9,963 nt of DNA, taken from the NCBI GenBank assembly GCA_030620285.1, contig JAUXFA010000021.1:1-9963 (forward strand). The letters are read 5' to 3'. Below the pieces are notes generated by a model. It ran no database searches. It saw nothing but the letters and a program-made list of their open reading frames with translations, and was not told the DNA's origin. Position 1 is the stretch's first letter. Each line of letters opens with the position of its first letter. Origin of the DNA: Piscirickettsiaceae bacterium (lineage in GTDB: Bacteria > Pseudomonadota > Gammaproteobacteria > Nitrosococcales > Methylophagaceae). The translations under genes and the position numbers were made by a program. Below are positions 1 to 6,882 of this stretch, piece by piece.

Positions 1-69
1 TATAGTCCGTATATGTATAAGAATTACAAGGAAACATTGTTCCCCTTAATAACAAATTAGGCCTCAATC

Positions 70-498
70 ATGCTCTATGATGTAATCGTAAATGGCAAGC
101 TCATAGCTACAGTTGGTCCAACTGAGTTGGAGCATCTGAGTATTTCTGTTTCTACTTCAAGTCATGATGGCGGAATACCATTCATAATGGCAAATGGGAT
201 GTCACCTCGGACTGAGGATGGAAAACAAACATATACAACCTGGCTGGAGAATGAATTATCTGAAAGTGATCGGATCGAAATAATCCCATCTAAAACGACC
301 AATCCGAGCGAGGCATTAAAGATAAGAAAACTAAAGCGTGGCGTTTCCTCGTCGAAGGAAGATAAATTCTGTGACTTCTGCAAGCAGGATGAGACTGTCG
401 TTGGTCCTGTGATACAGGCTGGTGAAACACCGTATATATGTAAGCCTTGTACAGAACTCTGCATAGAAATTATTAAAGGTTTAGAAAGTCAGACCTAA
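70..498 (+). CDS. Small protein with C-terminal ClpX-type C4 zinc finger
   Basis: This 142-residue protein ends in a zinc-binding module like the N-terminal domain of the ClpX unfoldase: C101-x2-C104 and C124-x2-C127, followed by the typical acidic/hydrophobic tail with C131 (TELCIEII). The AAA+ part of ClpX is absent. Residues 1 to about 75 form a separate, probably beta-rich domain that starts with YDVIVNGK and ends with WLENELSESDRIEII, a pattern (Trp-Leu then an acidic DRIEI strand) that I recall from small uncharacterised bacterial proteins. A basic, Ser-rich linker (residues 80-98) joins the two. No signal peptide or membrane segment is visible, so it is probably cytoplasmic. In ClpX this finger mediates dimerisation and binding of substrates or adaptors; a similar protein-binding role here is inference. 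The start is fixed by an in-frame TAG at 58-60; the ribosome site (TTAGG) is modest. It converges on the cytochrome b gene with a 20-base gap. Confidence 0.85.
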   Translation: MLYDVIVNGKLIATVGPTELEHLSISVSTSSHDGGIPFIMANGMSPRTEDGKQTYTTWLENELSESDRIEIIPSKTTNPSEALKIRKLKRGVSSSKEDKFCDFCKQDETVVGPVIQAGETPYICKPCTELCIEIIKGLESQT

Positions 499-518
499 CA
501 AACCAGCCATCTAAGGTA

Positions 519-1259
519 TTACTCAGAATCAAATGGTTTTTCAGCAAACACCTTTTTACCAGTAAACATTGCTGAAACCAAACCATTACGTTCTCGTAAC
601 TCTGTCACCACAACACCTAATAGATGTAACAATATAGCGGCAAGCAGAGTAAAGAAAACATAATAGTGTGTGGTAATAAAAGGCTTTCTGAAATCTCGCA
701 TTTCTTTATAGGCAGTTTCATCTATACCTTCTTTTGAATAAGGTTCTACCAGCTCTACACTCGTTTTATCCGTTGCCACCCATTCCTTGATTGTGCCTCC
801 AAATGGAGGCATATAAACATCTGTCCCCGCCAGTACCAAGCCTGTTATTGCTTGAATACTCATTAATAAAAATAGTAACGCCACCATTAACCGTGCAATG
901 GGATTATGGCCAACAAAGCCAACGGGCTTACCTGCTTTCATACCATTCATCATGGCTGACCATTGGCCTTTATATTCAGCACCAAATGGCAATATCGCGC
1001 CCCAGCGAGCATAACGACTTCCAATAAAACCCCAAACAATACGCCAACTTAAATTCACGAAAAATACATAGCCAATATAAACATGAACTGTTTTGAGCAA
1101 AATCTTGCCATCATTTGTCACGCCTAACCCTTTAGCATTGAAGATCACCGTACCAATGGCAATCAACCCCAAAACACACAACACATTGACCCAATGGAAA
1201 ATGCGTACTGTTTTGTCCCATACTGGATAGGATATTAATTTTTGTGTTGAATCGATCAT
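519..1259 (-). CDS. Membrane cytochrome b (cytochrome b561 / Ni-Fe hydrogenase b-type family)
   Basis: A 246-residue integral membrane cytochrome b that probably passes electrons between a periplasmic redox partner and the quinone pool. The N-terminal VWDKTVRIFHW motif (residues 13-23) is typical of the bacterial b561/HupC-like family. Hydrophobic segments lie near residues 24-42, 55-78, 121-145 and 195-220. Candidate heme-ligand histidines inside or beside them are H22, H59, H198 and H212, consistent with two b-type hemes; the GHNP motif at 117-120 is also common in this family. A polar loop at about 147-192 precedes the last helix. The length is slightly above the usual 180-230. The start has a good ribosome site, GGGAG at 1266-1270, six bases upstream. 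No cytochrome c or hydrogenase gene is beside it, so the partner is unknown. An inverted repeat lies just upstream of the ribosome site. Confidence 0.87.
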   Translation of the reverse strand: MIDSTQKLISYPVWDKTVRIFHWVNVLCVLGLIAIGTVIFNAKGLGVTNDGKILLKTVHVYIGYVFFVNLSWRIVWGFIGSRYARWGAILPFGAEYKGQWSAMMNGMKAGKPVGFVGHNPIARLMVALLFLLMSIQAITGLVLAGTDVYMPPFGGTIKEWVATDKTSVELVEPYSKEGIDETAYKEMRDFRKPFITTHYYVFFTLLAAILLHLLGVVVTELRERNGLVSAMFTGKKVFAEKPFDSE

Positions 1260-1270
1260 TTCATACTCCC

Positions 1271-1287
1271 GTATTACTTAATAATAC
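1271..1287 (-). promoter_or_regulatory. Perfect inverted repeat upstream of the cytochrome b gene
   Basis: GTATTA, a 5-base spacer (CTTAA) and TAATAC form a perfect 6-base inverted repeat, flanked by C runs on both sides on the plus strand. It abuts the ribosome binding site (1266-1270) of the minus-strand cytochrome b gene. It could be an operator or a short hairpin in the 5' leader. The assignment rests on symmetry and position only. Confidence 0.3.
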
Positions 1288-1343
1288 CCCCATTACAACA
1301 AACTATTATTAGCTAAACCTTAAATACTCATTCCAAAGCTCAT

Positions 1344-1372
1344 TTGACGCGCTAAATTCATCGGATTAACAT
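1344..1372 (+). promoter_or_regulatory. Possible sigma-70 promoter of the lipoprotein gene
   Basis: TTGACG (1344-1349, five of six consensus bases) and TAACAT (1367-1372, four of six) are separated by exactly 17 bases, about 105 bases upstream of the lipoprotein start at 1477. The -10 box is weak and the leader would be long, so this is only a candidate. The remainder of the 1260-1476 intergenic region shows no other obvious element apart from the inverted repeat at 1271-1287. Confidence 0.3.
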
Positions 1373-1476
1373 CAGCTTTGATTCTCTATTTTGCTGTTAT
1401 ACCAGAGTGTCTAGAAAATAGAGCCATAGGTATAAAAACCAGAATAATATGGTCGGTTAACTCAAGCGGTATATAC

Positions 1477-1950
1477 ATGAAAAAACTGTTCACAATCATA
1501 CTAATATCTCTCAGTCTAGTTGCTTGCAACTCTGAACTTATTAAACAATTGGTTGAAGCACCCCAAGTGAGAGGGATTCAATTAAAGTCATTTTCAATTG
1601 AAAATAAACAGGCTGTATTTGATGTGCAATTATATAATCCCAATCCATTTTCATTGCCTATTTCGGAGCTCAATGGTGACTTTAAATTAAATCAATTACT
1701 AATCGGTAGCATTGCCGCTGAATCTCAGCAAAGCTTGGCTGCTAATGCAACGCAAACAGTCTCTTTCCCTATTTCTCTAGATCCTAATGCATTAATTGCT
1801 GCGGCAAAGAATGTGCTGAGTACTCAAAAGGCAAATTATAATTTTAATGGTGGTGTCACCACGCCTGTTGGTACATTACCTCTTTCTACTAAAGGTGAAC
1901 TTTCAGTTCAGGATATGCTTTCTGCTTTAATACGATATCAATATAATTAA
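1477..1950 (+). CDS. LEA14/WHy-domain outer-membrane lipoprotein
   Basis: A 157-residue lipoprotein. The N-terminus MKKLFTIILISLSLVAC is a classical lipoprotein signal with lipobox LVAC; C17 would be lipidated. Asn rather than Asp at +2 favours sorting to the outer membrane. The mature part has the features of the LEA type 2 / WHy (water stress and hypersensitive response) fold: a strand (IQLKSFSIE), then the hallmark VQLYNPNPFSLPI with the NPNP turn, then beta strands ending in LSTKGELSV. Bacterial members are small periplasm-facing lipoproteins of unknown molecular function. An in-frame extension reaches back to ATG 1378, but only the start at 1477 places the signal peptide at the N-terminus. 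The ribosome site is weak (AAGCGGT). The gene ends 8 bases before the convergent thyA stop, with no clear terminator between them. Confidence 0.85.
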   Translation: MKKLFTIILISLSLVACNSELIKQLVEAPQVRGIQLKSFSIENKQAVFDVQLYNPNPFSLPISELNGDFKLNQLLIGSIAAESQQSLAANATQTVSFPISLDPNALIAAAKNVLSTQKANYNFNGGVTTPVGTLPLSTKGELSVQDMLSALIRYQYN

Positions 1951-1958
1951 AGGTGGCA

Positions 1959-2810
1959 TTAGACAGAAAACGGATACTTAATCGGCTCATGGCACTGGTA
2001 GCCAGTTACTTCAAAATCATCCATCGTTACCCATGTTTCAAGATCCTCTAGGGTTTTAATATCAGGATTAACGTGTAACTTAGGTGATTCAAAAGGTGTG
2101 CGTTTAAGTTGAACATCACGCATCAGTTCTAGCTGATCTTCATAAATGTGGGCATTCACTATTTTATGATAAGCCTGACCTGCTTTATTACCGGTAATTT
2201 GAGCAATAATTTGTAACAAGAAAAACACTTGGATTTGATTAAAGTTTAGGCCTAATGGCACATCACACGATCGCTGGTAGGATGTTAAGTAAAGCGTATC
2301 GCCCAATAGTGAGAATGTATGGGTATGCATACAAGGTCGCAAACAGCCCATATCAAATTCACCGGGATTATAGAAGGTAATAATCTCACCGCGGTCATCT
2401 ATTCCTTTCGATAAATTATCAACCAATTTGCGAAGTTGATCTAAGGTGCTGCCATCTGGTTTTTGCCAGCGTCGACCTTGCACCCCATAAACCCGACCCA
2501 TATCATCTTGGCCCTTACGATGCGGGTTATTCAACCAATCTTGATTGTCGTTTGAATTAGCATCCCATGTTTTGGTGCCTAATGTCCGAAAGTCGGCTGC
2601 ATTATCATAGCCACGGATATAGCCTAATATTTCAGCTATGGCTGATTTCCAATAGCTTTTTCGGGTAGTGATAATGGGAAACTGATTATTGGCAACATCG
2701 TATGTTAAATCTGCATTAATTACGGTTAAACAGCGCTTTCCGGTACGCTTATTTTCTATCCATGTGCCTTGATCAATAATTGTTTGGCACAAGTCTAAAT
2801 ATTGTTTCAT
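1959..2810 (-). CDS. thyA: Thymidylate synthase, long Vibrio-type form
   Basis: This is the folate-dependent thymidylate synthase, which methylates dUMP to dTMP using 5,10-methylenetetrahydrofolate and leaves dihydrofolate. The 283-residue product has the catalytic Cys in LRPC (C160), the dUMP-phosphate motif [14 protein letters not shown] (R180, S181, D183, N191), the HIY motif (H221, Y223) and the usual short C-terminus (PFSV). It is longer than the 264-residue Escherichia coli enzyme and, from memory, closely resembles the Vibrio cholerae form. The E. coli SRRI segment, whose Arg pair binds phosphate from the neighbouring subunit, reads DDRGEI here (residues 138-143), as in that subgroup. 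The start at 2810 gives the conserved MKQYLDLCQ terminus with GAGG nine bases upstream; an in-frame start at 2870 would add 20 unconserved residues. The gene is not beside lgt or folA, which often accompany thyA, and follows a regulator gene after 156 bases. Confidence 0.97.
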   Translation of the reverse strand: MKQYLDLCQTIIDQGTWIENKRTGKRCLTVINADLTYDVANNQFPIITTRKSYWKSAIAEILGYIRGYDNAADFRTLGTKTWDANSNDNQDWLNNPHRKGQDDMGRVYGVQGRRWQKPDGSTLDQLRKLVDNLSKGIDDRGEIITFYNPGEFDMGCLRPCMHTHTFSLLGDTLYLTSYQRSCDVPLGLNFNQIQVFFLLQIIAQITGNKAGQAYHKIVNAHIYEDQLELMRDVQLKRTPFESPKLHVNPDIKTLEDLETWVTMDDFEVTGYQCHEPIKYPFSV

Positions 2811-2966
2811 GATTGCCTCAAAAGCATTAAATTCTGTTCCACAGCTTACTCTATACCCACAGTATTTCAAACTGCAGGTAGGCGACCAATGAGCTTAGAG
2901 CTACTAAGTGATTGGGCTGAACGAATGCCTCAACAACCGTACAGCTTGAAAGAAGAAGGGTATATG

Positions 2967-3887
2967 CTACAAATCGTATTTTTGCATCCTATAAAGCAAA
3001 GTATCTCGGCTAATGCCTAATAATCGCGCCGCTTTAGAGCGATTACCTGCCGCCATCTCTAGCGCCTGCTCAATCAAATCCAATTCAATTTGCGCTAACT
3101 TAATGCCTGTTGGTGGCAAGGTAAACATATGATCATTCGCTGCTACTTCGGGCATCATTTCTAAAGGCAAATCTTCCGGCTGCAAAGATTTCCCTGGATT
3201 CAGTAATGCCATTTGCTGACAAAAATTCATCAACTCCCGCACATTGCCAGGCCAAGCATAGGTATACAGGCAATGCTCAGCATCCTTTGCATAACGAACA
3301 ACCGCATTATTACCGGCAAACTCACGACCAAAATGGCGTAATAACAAGCTAACATCTTCACTACGATCCCTTAATGCGGGCAAGGTAATAGGAACAACCT
3401 GAAGTCGATAAAACAAATCTGATCGAAAACGACCTGCGGCGACTTCAGCTTGTAGATCAACACTGCTTGCAGCCAAAATACGCACATCCGCCAAGTGCAA
3501 TTTATGACTGCCTTGTAATTGGCACTCTCCCGCCTCCAGAAAACGTAATATTTTGGCTTGTATAGATAACGGTAACGCATCTACTTCATCCAAAAATACA
3601 GTGCCGCCATCCGCTGCTAATAACCGGCCCCGATGCTGAATAGTGCCCTCAGCATCACAACGACCAAATAGATCGGCCTCAATATCTTCTAATGATAATG
3701 CGGCACAATTGACCGATACTATAGCTTGCTCAGATCGCCGGCTTTCTGAATGTAAAACCTGAGCCAATAATGCTTTCCCTGTACCTGTTTCCCCATAGAT
3801 TAAAACACTGACATCACTCGCTGAAATCATTGGAATAGTACGAAGTAAATGGGTGATTTGTGGAGACTGGCCTAATATGCTCTTCAT
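2967..3887 (-). CDS. AAA+ Fis-type transcriptional regulator lacking GAFTGA and sensory domain
   Basis: A 306-residue protein of the bacterial enhancer-binding protein (NtrC) family. The AAA+ domain begins almost at residue 1 (ILGQSPQI): Walker A GETGTGK 32-38, Walker B VFLDEVD 97-103, Arg-finger segment FRSDLFYRL 154-162, sensor II WPGNVREL 212-219. A Fis-type helix-turn-helix fills about 270-306 (NRSKAARLLGISRDTLLYRM). There is no N-terminal receiver, GAF or PAS domain. Between DLFG (72-75) and GRLLAADGGT (87-96) the stretch is about three residues shorter than in NtrC and the sigma-54-contacting GAFTGA loop is missing. Family knowledge says such members (for example TyrR and HupR) do not activate sigma-54 polymerase and act with sigma-70 or as repressors; that this one does so is inference. 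It starts 4 bases after the membrane-protein gene ends, in the same operon, so the two products are probably linked. The ribosome site is weak, which suggests translational coupling. Confidence 0.9.
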   Translation of the reverse strand: MKSILGQSPQITHLLRTIPMISASDVSVLIYGETGTGKALLAQVLHSESRRSEQAIVSVNCAALSLEDIEADLFGRCDAEGTIQHRGRLLAADGGTVFLDEVDALPLSIQAKILRFLEAGECQLQGSHKLHLADVRILAASSVDLQAEVAAGRFRSDLFYRLQVVPITLPALRDRSEDVSLLLRHFGREFAGNNAVVRYAKDAEHCLYTYAWPGNVRELMNFCQQMALLNPGKSLQPEDLPLEMMPEVAANDHMFTLPPTGIKLAQIELDLIEQALEMAAGNRSKAARLLGISRDTLLYRMQKYDL

Positions 3888-3891
3888 GCTG

Positions 3892-4632
3892 TCACTTCAC
3901 ATCCCTTTCTAATTCAGTAGGATGCACATGATTCACTGAATGATCATGGCCTCCACTATGATCCATCGGCCAAAAGACAATGACTAAGGCCATCGCAATA
4001 ATTAAGACACCGGCAAATTGTCTCGAATGTTTGGCCCTCGCTATTGATGCCAAAAACCCAGCAAACAATCCGGCGCCCATAACGGCAGGTAATGTTCCGG
4101 CACCAAATGCCAGCATCACTAATGATGCTTTAACCGGCTCGCCTACTGAGGCCGCTACCGCCAATGCAGCATAAACCAAACCACAAGGTAACCATCCCCA
4201 GACCGTACCTAAAAGAAAAGCCTGAGATCGTGTTCGAACCGGTAATAATTTCTGGCCGATAGGTTGTAGTGCTTTCCAGATCGGTGCGCCCAGACGTTCC
4301 ATATGAGCAAATTTAGGGAACCAGCCTGCAAGATAAAGTCCCATACCTATCATCACCAACACAGATATATATCGCAGCACGGCATGACCATCAAAATTTG
4401 CTAGAGGTGAACTTAAGGCCCCCACTATCGCCCCAGCAATACCATAGCTCAATAAGCGTCCTAAATTATAATTAAGCACATAGGGAAACATTTCAGCTTG
4501 GTTTTCACGCACTTCAGCAGGCAAGCTAAGTGTTAATGCTCCAATCACCGAACCACACATTGCAATACAATGAACTGTACTAAAGATACCCAGCAAAAAT
4601 GCGGTGATATATGAACCTGCAATAGCTTCCAT
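3892..4632 (-). CDS. TauE/SafE (DsbD_2/UreH-like) membrane protein with His-rich tail
   Basis: A 246-residue inner-membrane protein with about six hydrophobic segments (near 8-34, 60-75, 85-104, 137-162, 168-197, 206-222). It belongs to the family usually annotated as sulfite exporter TauE/SafE, DsbD_2 or urease accessory UreH-like. The two signature motifs are present: HCIAMCG (H21, C22, C26) in the first helix and WLPCGLVY (P149, C150) in the fourth. Relatives sit beside cytochrome oxidase assembly genes or metal genes and are thought to handle metal ions or thiols. The tail is rich in His: H225, H229, H231, H235 and H237 within 13 residues, a likely metal-binding patch. It is the first gene of an operon with the AAA+ regulator and is divergent from the TonB-dependent receptor; both fit metal transport. 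No cco/fix genes are nearby. The start has AAGG about 13 bases upstream, a loose spacing. Confidence 0.87.
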   Translation of the reverse strand: MEAIAGSYITAFLLGIFSTVHCIAMCGSVIGALTLSLPAEVRENQAEMFPYVLNYNLGRLLSYGIAGAIVGALSSPLANFDGHAVLRYISVLVMIGMGLYLAGWFPKFAHMERLGAPIWKALQPIGQKLLPVRTRSQAFLLGTVWGWLPCGLVYAALAVAASVGEPVKASLVMLAFGAGTLPAVMGAGLFAGFLASIARAKHSRQFAGVLIIAMALVIVFWPMDHSGGHDHSVNHVHPTELERDVK

Positions 4633-4707
4633 CGATTTAAAAACCTTAAAATATCGAATTAATAATGAAACAATATCATGTCATCCATAAGCAGAATTAG
4701 GTTATTT

Positions 4708-4737
4708 CACACACTTTATCCCTAAAACACACACTTT
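4708..4737. repeat. Two CACACACTTT direct repeats, 20 bases apart, in the divergent promoter region
   Basis: CACACACTTT occurs at 4708-4717 and again at 4728-4737, a repeat distance of exactly 20 bases, close to two helical turns. The pair lies in the 155-base region between the divergent membrane-protein/regulator operon (start 4632) and the TonB-dependent receptor (start 4788). Such spacing places both copies on the same DNA face, as expected for a dimeric or tandem regulator. The sequence and spacing are seen directly; the operator role is inferred. I found no convincing Fur box or sigma-54 promoter in this region. Confidence 0.4.
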
Positions 4738-4787
4738 TAGCGCATAAAAAATAATTAAAATTAGTCGCTTACTCATTAGGATCTGTT

Positions 4788-6839
4788 ATGCGTTATTTTA
4801 AATTATTGCCTTTACCCTTGTTAATGTTTGGTTTGATTACGCCTATACAGGCAGAACTCATAAACCTGCCAACACTTTCTGTGGAGGGTATAGCGGGTGA
4901 AGCGACACCTTATGTATTGCCCGTTATTCCTGTTGGCTCTCCTGATACTGGGGATTTATTAAAACGCTTACCAGGGGCAAATATTAATCGCAATGGGCCT
5001 CTCACCAGTGTTGCACAATACCGGGGCCTATTCGGTGATCGTGTTAATGTCTTAATTGATGGTGTAAAAATTAACTCTGCGGGTCCAAATGCGATGGACA
5101 CGCCGTTAAGTTATATTCCAGTATCACGTCTTGGAGACATCTCTTTATACCGTGGTATTGCTCCGGTTAGTTCCGGTATGGAAACAATCGGTGGCACCAT
5201 TATCGCCAGCTCCAAAAAAGCGGATTTTACGAGTAGTGAAACAATGGAGTTTCACGGTAATGCAAAAGCCGGTTATGGCGAAAATGGCGATAAACACCAT
5301 GCAGCCTTACTGGCAAGTATTGCCAATAACACCCACAATTTCCATATTGCTGGCAGTGTTGAGCGTGGTAATGATGATCTTGAATTTGATGGTGGCGACA
5401 TTCTGCCTTCTGAGCATGAACGCGATACCTTTGGTGCCGGCTATGCCTTTCAAAATGGGTCACAATATCTAACTCTGCAAGCGGAACACCATGATACAGG
5501 TGAAACGGGAACACCAGCCCTACCGATGGATATCATCTATGCCACCGGTGAAAATTACTCCGGTCAGTTTAAAAATACCTTCGCCAATGGTGGCGAAATA
5601 AGTGTCAATTTTAGCTATCAAGATGCCGATCATAAAATGGCTAACTATATTTTGCGTACCCCGCCAATGATGCAACGCCATGCTATTACGGATGTTGAAT
5701 CTCGTGGGATTGGCTTGTCGTACAATATTTCAGGTTGGACTGTAGGTCTTGATGCCGATAACGCTGACCATAATGCCGATATTTTCGACCCTAATAATCC
5801 ATTATTCCTAGTACAAAATTACAATGACATTGAACGTGATCGTTACAGTATTTTTGGTGAAAAAGAATTCACCATGAATAACTGGAAGTTAGAAACTGGT
5901 CTACGTTATACCCTCGTTGAAATGGATGCAGGAACGGTCTCCACTACCATGCCGATGCCTCCTGCACTTGCCCTTAGAGATGATTTTAACAATGCTGATC
6001 GCGATCAAGATGAACATCTAATTGATATCGTATTTAATGCCTCTCACGCCCTGACCCCCCAATTAGATCTTATTGTTGGGCTGGCTAGAAAAGAACGAGC
6101 TCCGAGTTATCAAGAACGTTATTTATGGTTACCGTTAGAGTCCACAGCAGGCTTAGCCGATGGCAATAACTATATTGGTAATATTGAATTAAACAGTGAA
6201 GTTGCCTACCAAGCCGAACTTGGCTTTGATTGGCACACCCCTCGTACTGGTTTCTCGCCACACATTTTCTACCACAATATTAATGACTATATTCAAGGCA
6301 CGCCAAGCACTAATTTAGCAGCAAATATGCTCAGCGCTATGATGGCGCCCACAAAACCTGCTCCACTACAATTTAATAATGTTGATGCCAAGCTCTATGG
6401 AATTGATGCCAACTGGTTTATTGCCCTTTCTAATCAATGGCAATTGGATGGAACCATGAGTTATGTCCGCGGCAAACGCCGTGATACTAGCGATAACCTT
6501 TATCGCATTGCACCACTCTCTGCACGCACTATGCTGAGTTATACCCAAAGCAAATGGACTGTTGGCCTTGAGGCAGAAACGGTTGCATCACAGCGTAAAG
6601 TATCTGACGAAAACCATGAGCAAAAAACCGCAGGCTATGCCGTATTTAACCTTTCAGGCAGCTTCCAGCCGGCACAAAACATTACCTTAATGGCCGGCGT
6701 GAACAACCTATTCGACCGTCATTATGAAAATCATCTCGGTGGTTATAACCGCATCAGTGATAACCCTGATCTTGCTCAAGGTGATCGTTTACCGGGTATC
6801 GGTCGCAGTGCTTATCTAGGTGTTAATGTAGATTGGTAA
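4788..6839 (+). CDS. TonB-dependent outer-membrane receptor, possibly for copper
   Basis: A 683-residue receptor that would import a scarce ligand across the outer membrane with TonB/ExbBD energy. Signal peptide residues 1-22 (cleavage after PIQA); a TonB-box-like LPTLSVEG at 27-34; plug domain about 40-145 with YRGLFGDRVNVLIDGVKI and GDISLYRGIAPVSSG; then a beta-barrel ending NVDW with the C-terminal aromatic residue needed for barrel assembly. The segment NLFDRHYENHL (640-650) and the plug motif GPNAMDTPLSYIP (99-111) recall OprC/NosA-type copper receptors. Met-rich patches (PPMM 292-295, TMPMPP 387-392, MLSAMMAP 514-521) would suit copper, but the ligand is inferred. No siderophore gene is nearby. 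AGGA precedes the ATG at a suitable distance. It is divergent from a membrane protein/regulator operon and followed by a hairpin. Iron chelates, cobalamin or another metal remain possible. Confidence 0.93.
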   Translation: MRYFKLLPLPLLMFGLITPIQAELINLPTLSVEGIAGEATPYVLPVIPVGSPDTGDLLKRLPGANINRNGPLTSVAQYRGLFGDRVNVLIDGVKINSAGPNAMDTPLSYIPVSRLGDISLYRGIAPVSSGMETIGGTIIASSKKADFTSSETMEFHGNAKAGYGENGDKHHAALLASIANNTHNFHIAGSVERGNDDLEFDGGDILPSEHERDTFGAGYAFQNGSQYLTLQAEHHDTGETGTPALPMDIIYATGENYSGQFKNTFANGGEISVNFSYQDADHKMANYILRTPPMMQRHAITDVESRGIGLSYNISGWTVGLDADNADHNADIFDPNNPLFLVQNYNDIERDRYSIFGEKEFTMNNWKLETGLRYTLVEMDAGTVSTTMPMPPALALRDDFNNADRDQDEHLIDIVFNASHALTPQLDLIVGLARKERAPSYQERYLWLPLESTAGLADGNNYIGNIELNSEVAYQAELGFDWHTPRTGFSPHIFYHNINDYIQGTPSTNLAANMLSAMMAPTKPAPLQFNNVDAKLYGIDANWFIALSNQWQLDGTMSYVRGKRRDTSDNLYRIAPLSARTMLSYTQSKWTVGLEAETVASQRKVSDENHEQKTAGYAVFNLSGSFQPAQNITLMAGVNNLFDRHYENHLGGYNRISDNPDLAQGDRLPGIGRSAYLGVNVDW

Positions 6840-6852
6840 TTGTTGAGCCAAA

Positions 6853-6878
6853 TCTTCCCTCTTAGATGAGAGGGAAGA
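6853..6878. terminator. 10-bp hairpin between convergent genes
   Basis: TCTTCCCTCT (6853-6862) and AGAGGGAAGA (6869-6878) pair perfectly around a 6-base loop, TAGATG. It lies 13 bases after the receptor stop and 4 bases beyond the stop of the convergent gene at 6883. Position and stem strength suggest a shared terminator, but neither side carries a strong T-run, so it may act partly as an RNA-stabilising hairpin. Confidence 0.6.
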
Positions 6879-6882
6879 ATGC

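Noticed and set aside
15..50. AAGGAAACATTGTTCCCCTT as an operator palindrome upstream of the zinc-finger gene
   Set aside because: The symmetry is imperfect, with mismatches inside the arms, and the upstream context is cut by the window edge.
1378..1476. A 33-residue N-terminal extension of the lipoprotein frame
   Set aside because: It would bury the lipoprotein signal peptide internally; the start at 1477 gives a perfect signal and lipobox.
2811..2870. A 20-residue N-terminal extension of ThyA
   Set aside because: The conserved ThyA N-terminus begins at MKQYLDLC (2810), which has a GAGG ribosome site; the extension is not family-like.
4633..4787. Fur box or sigma-54 promoter for the receptor
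   Set aside because: AT-rich stretches such as AATAATGAAACAATATCATG resemble a Fur box only loosely, and no TGGC-N8-TTGC-like pair was found.
5131..5514. Overlapping open frames on both strands inside the receptor gene
   Set aside because: They lie wholly inside a well-supported coding sequence, lack family features and have no credible ribosome sites.
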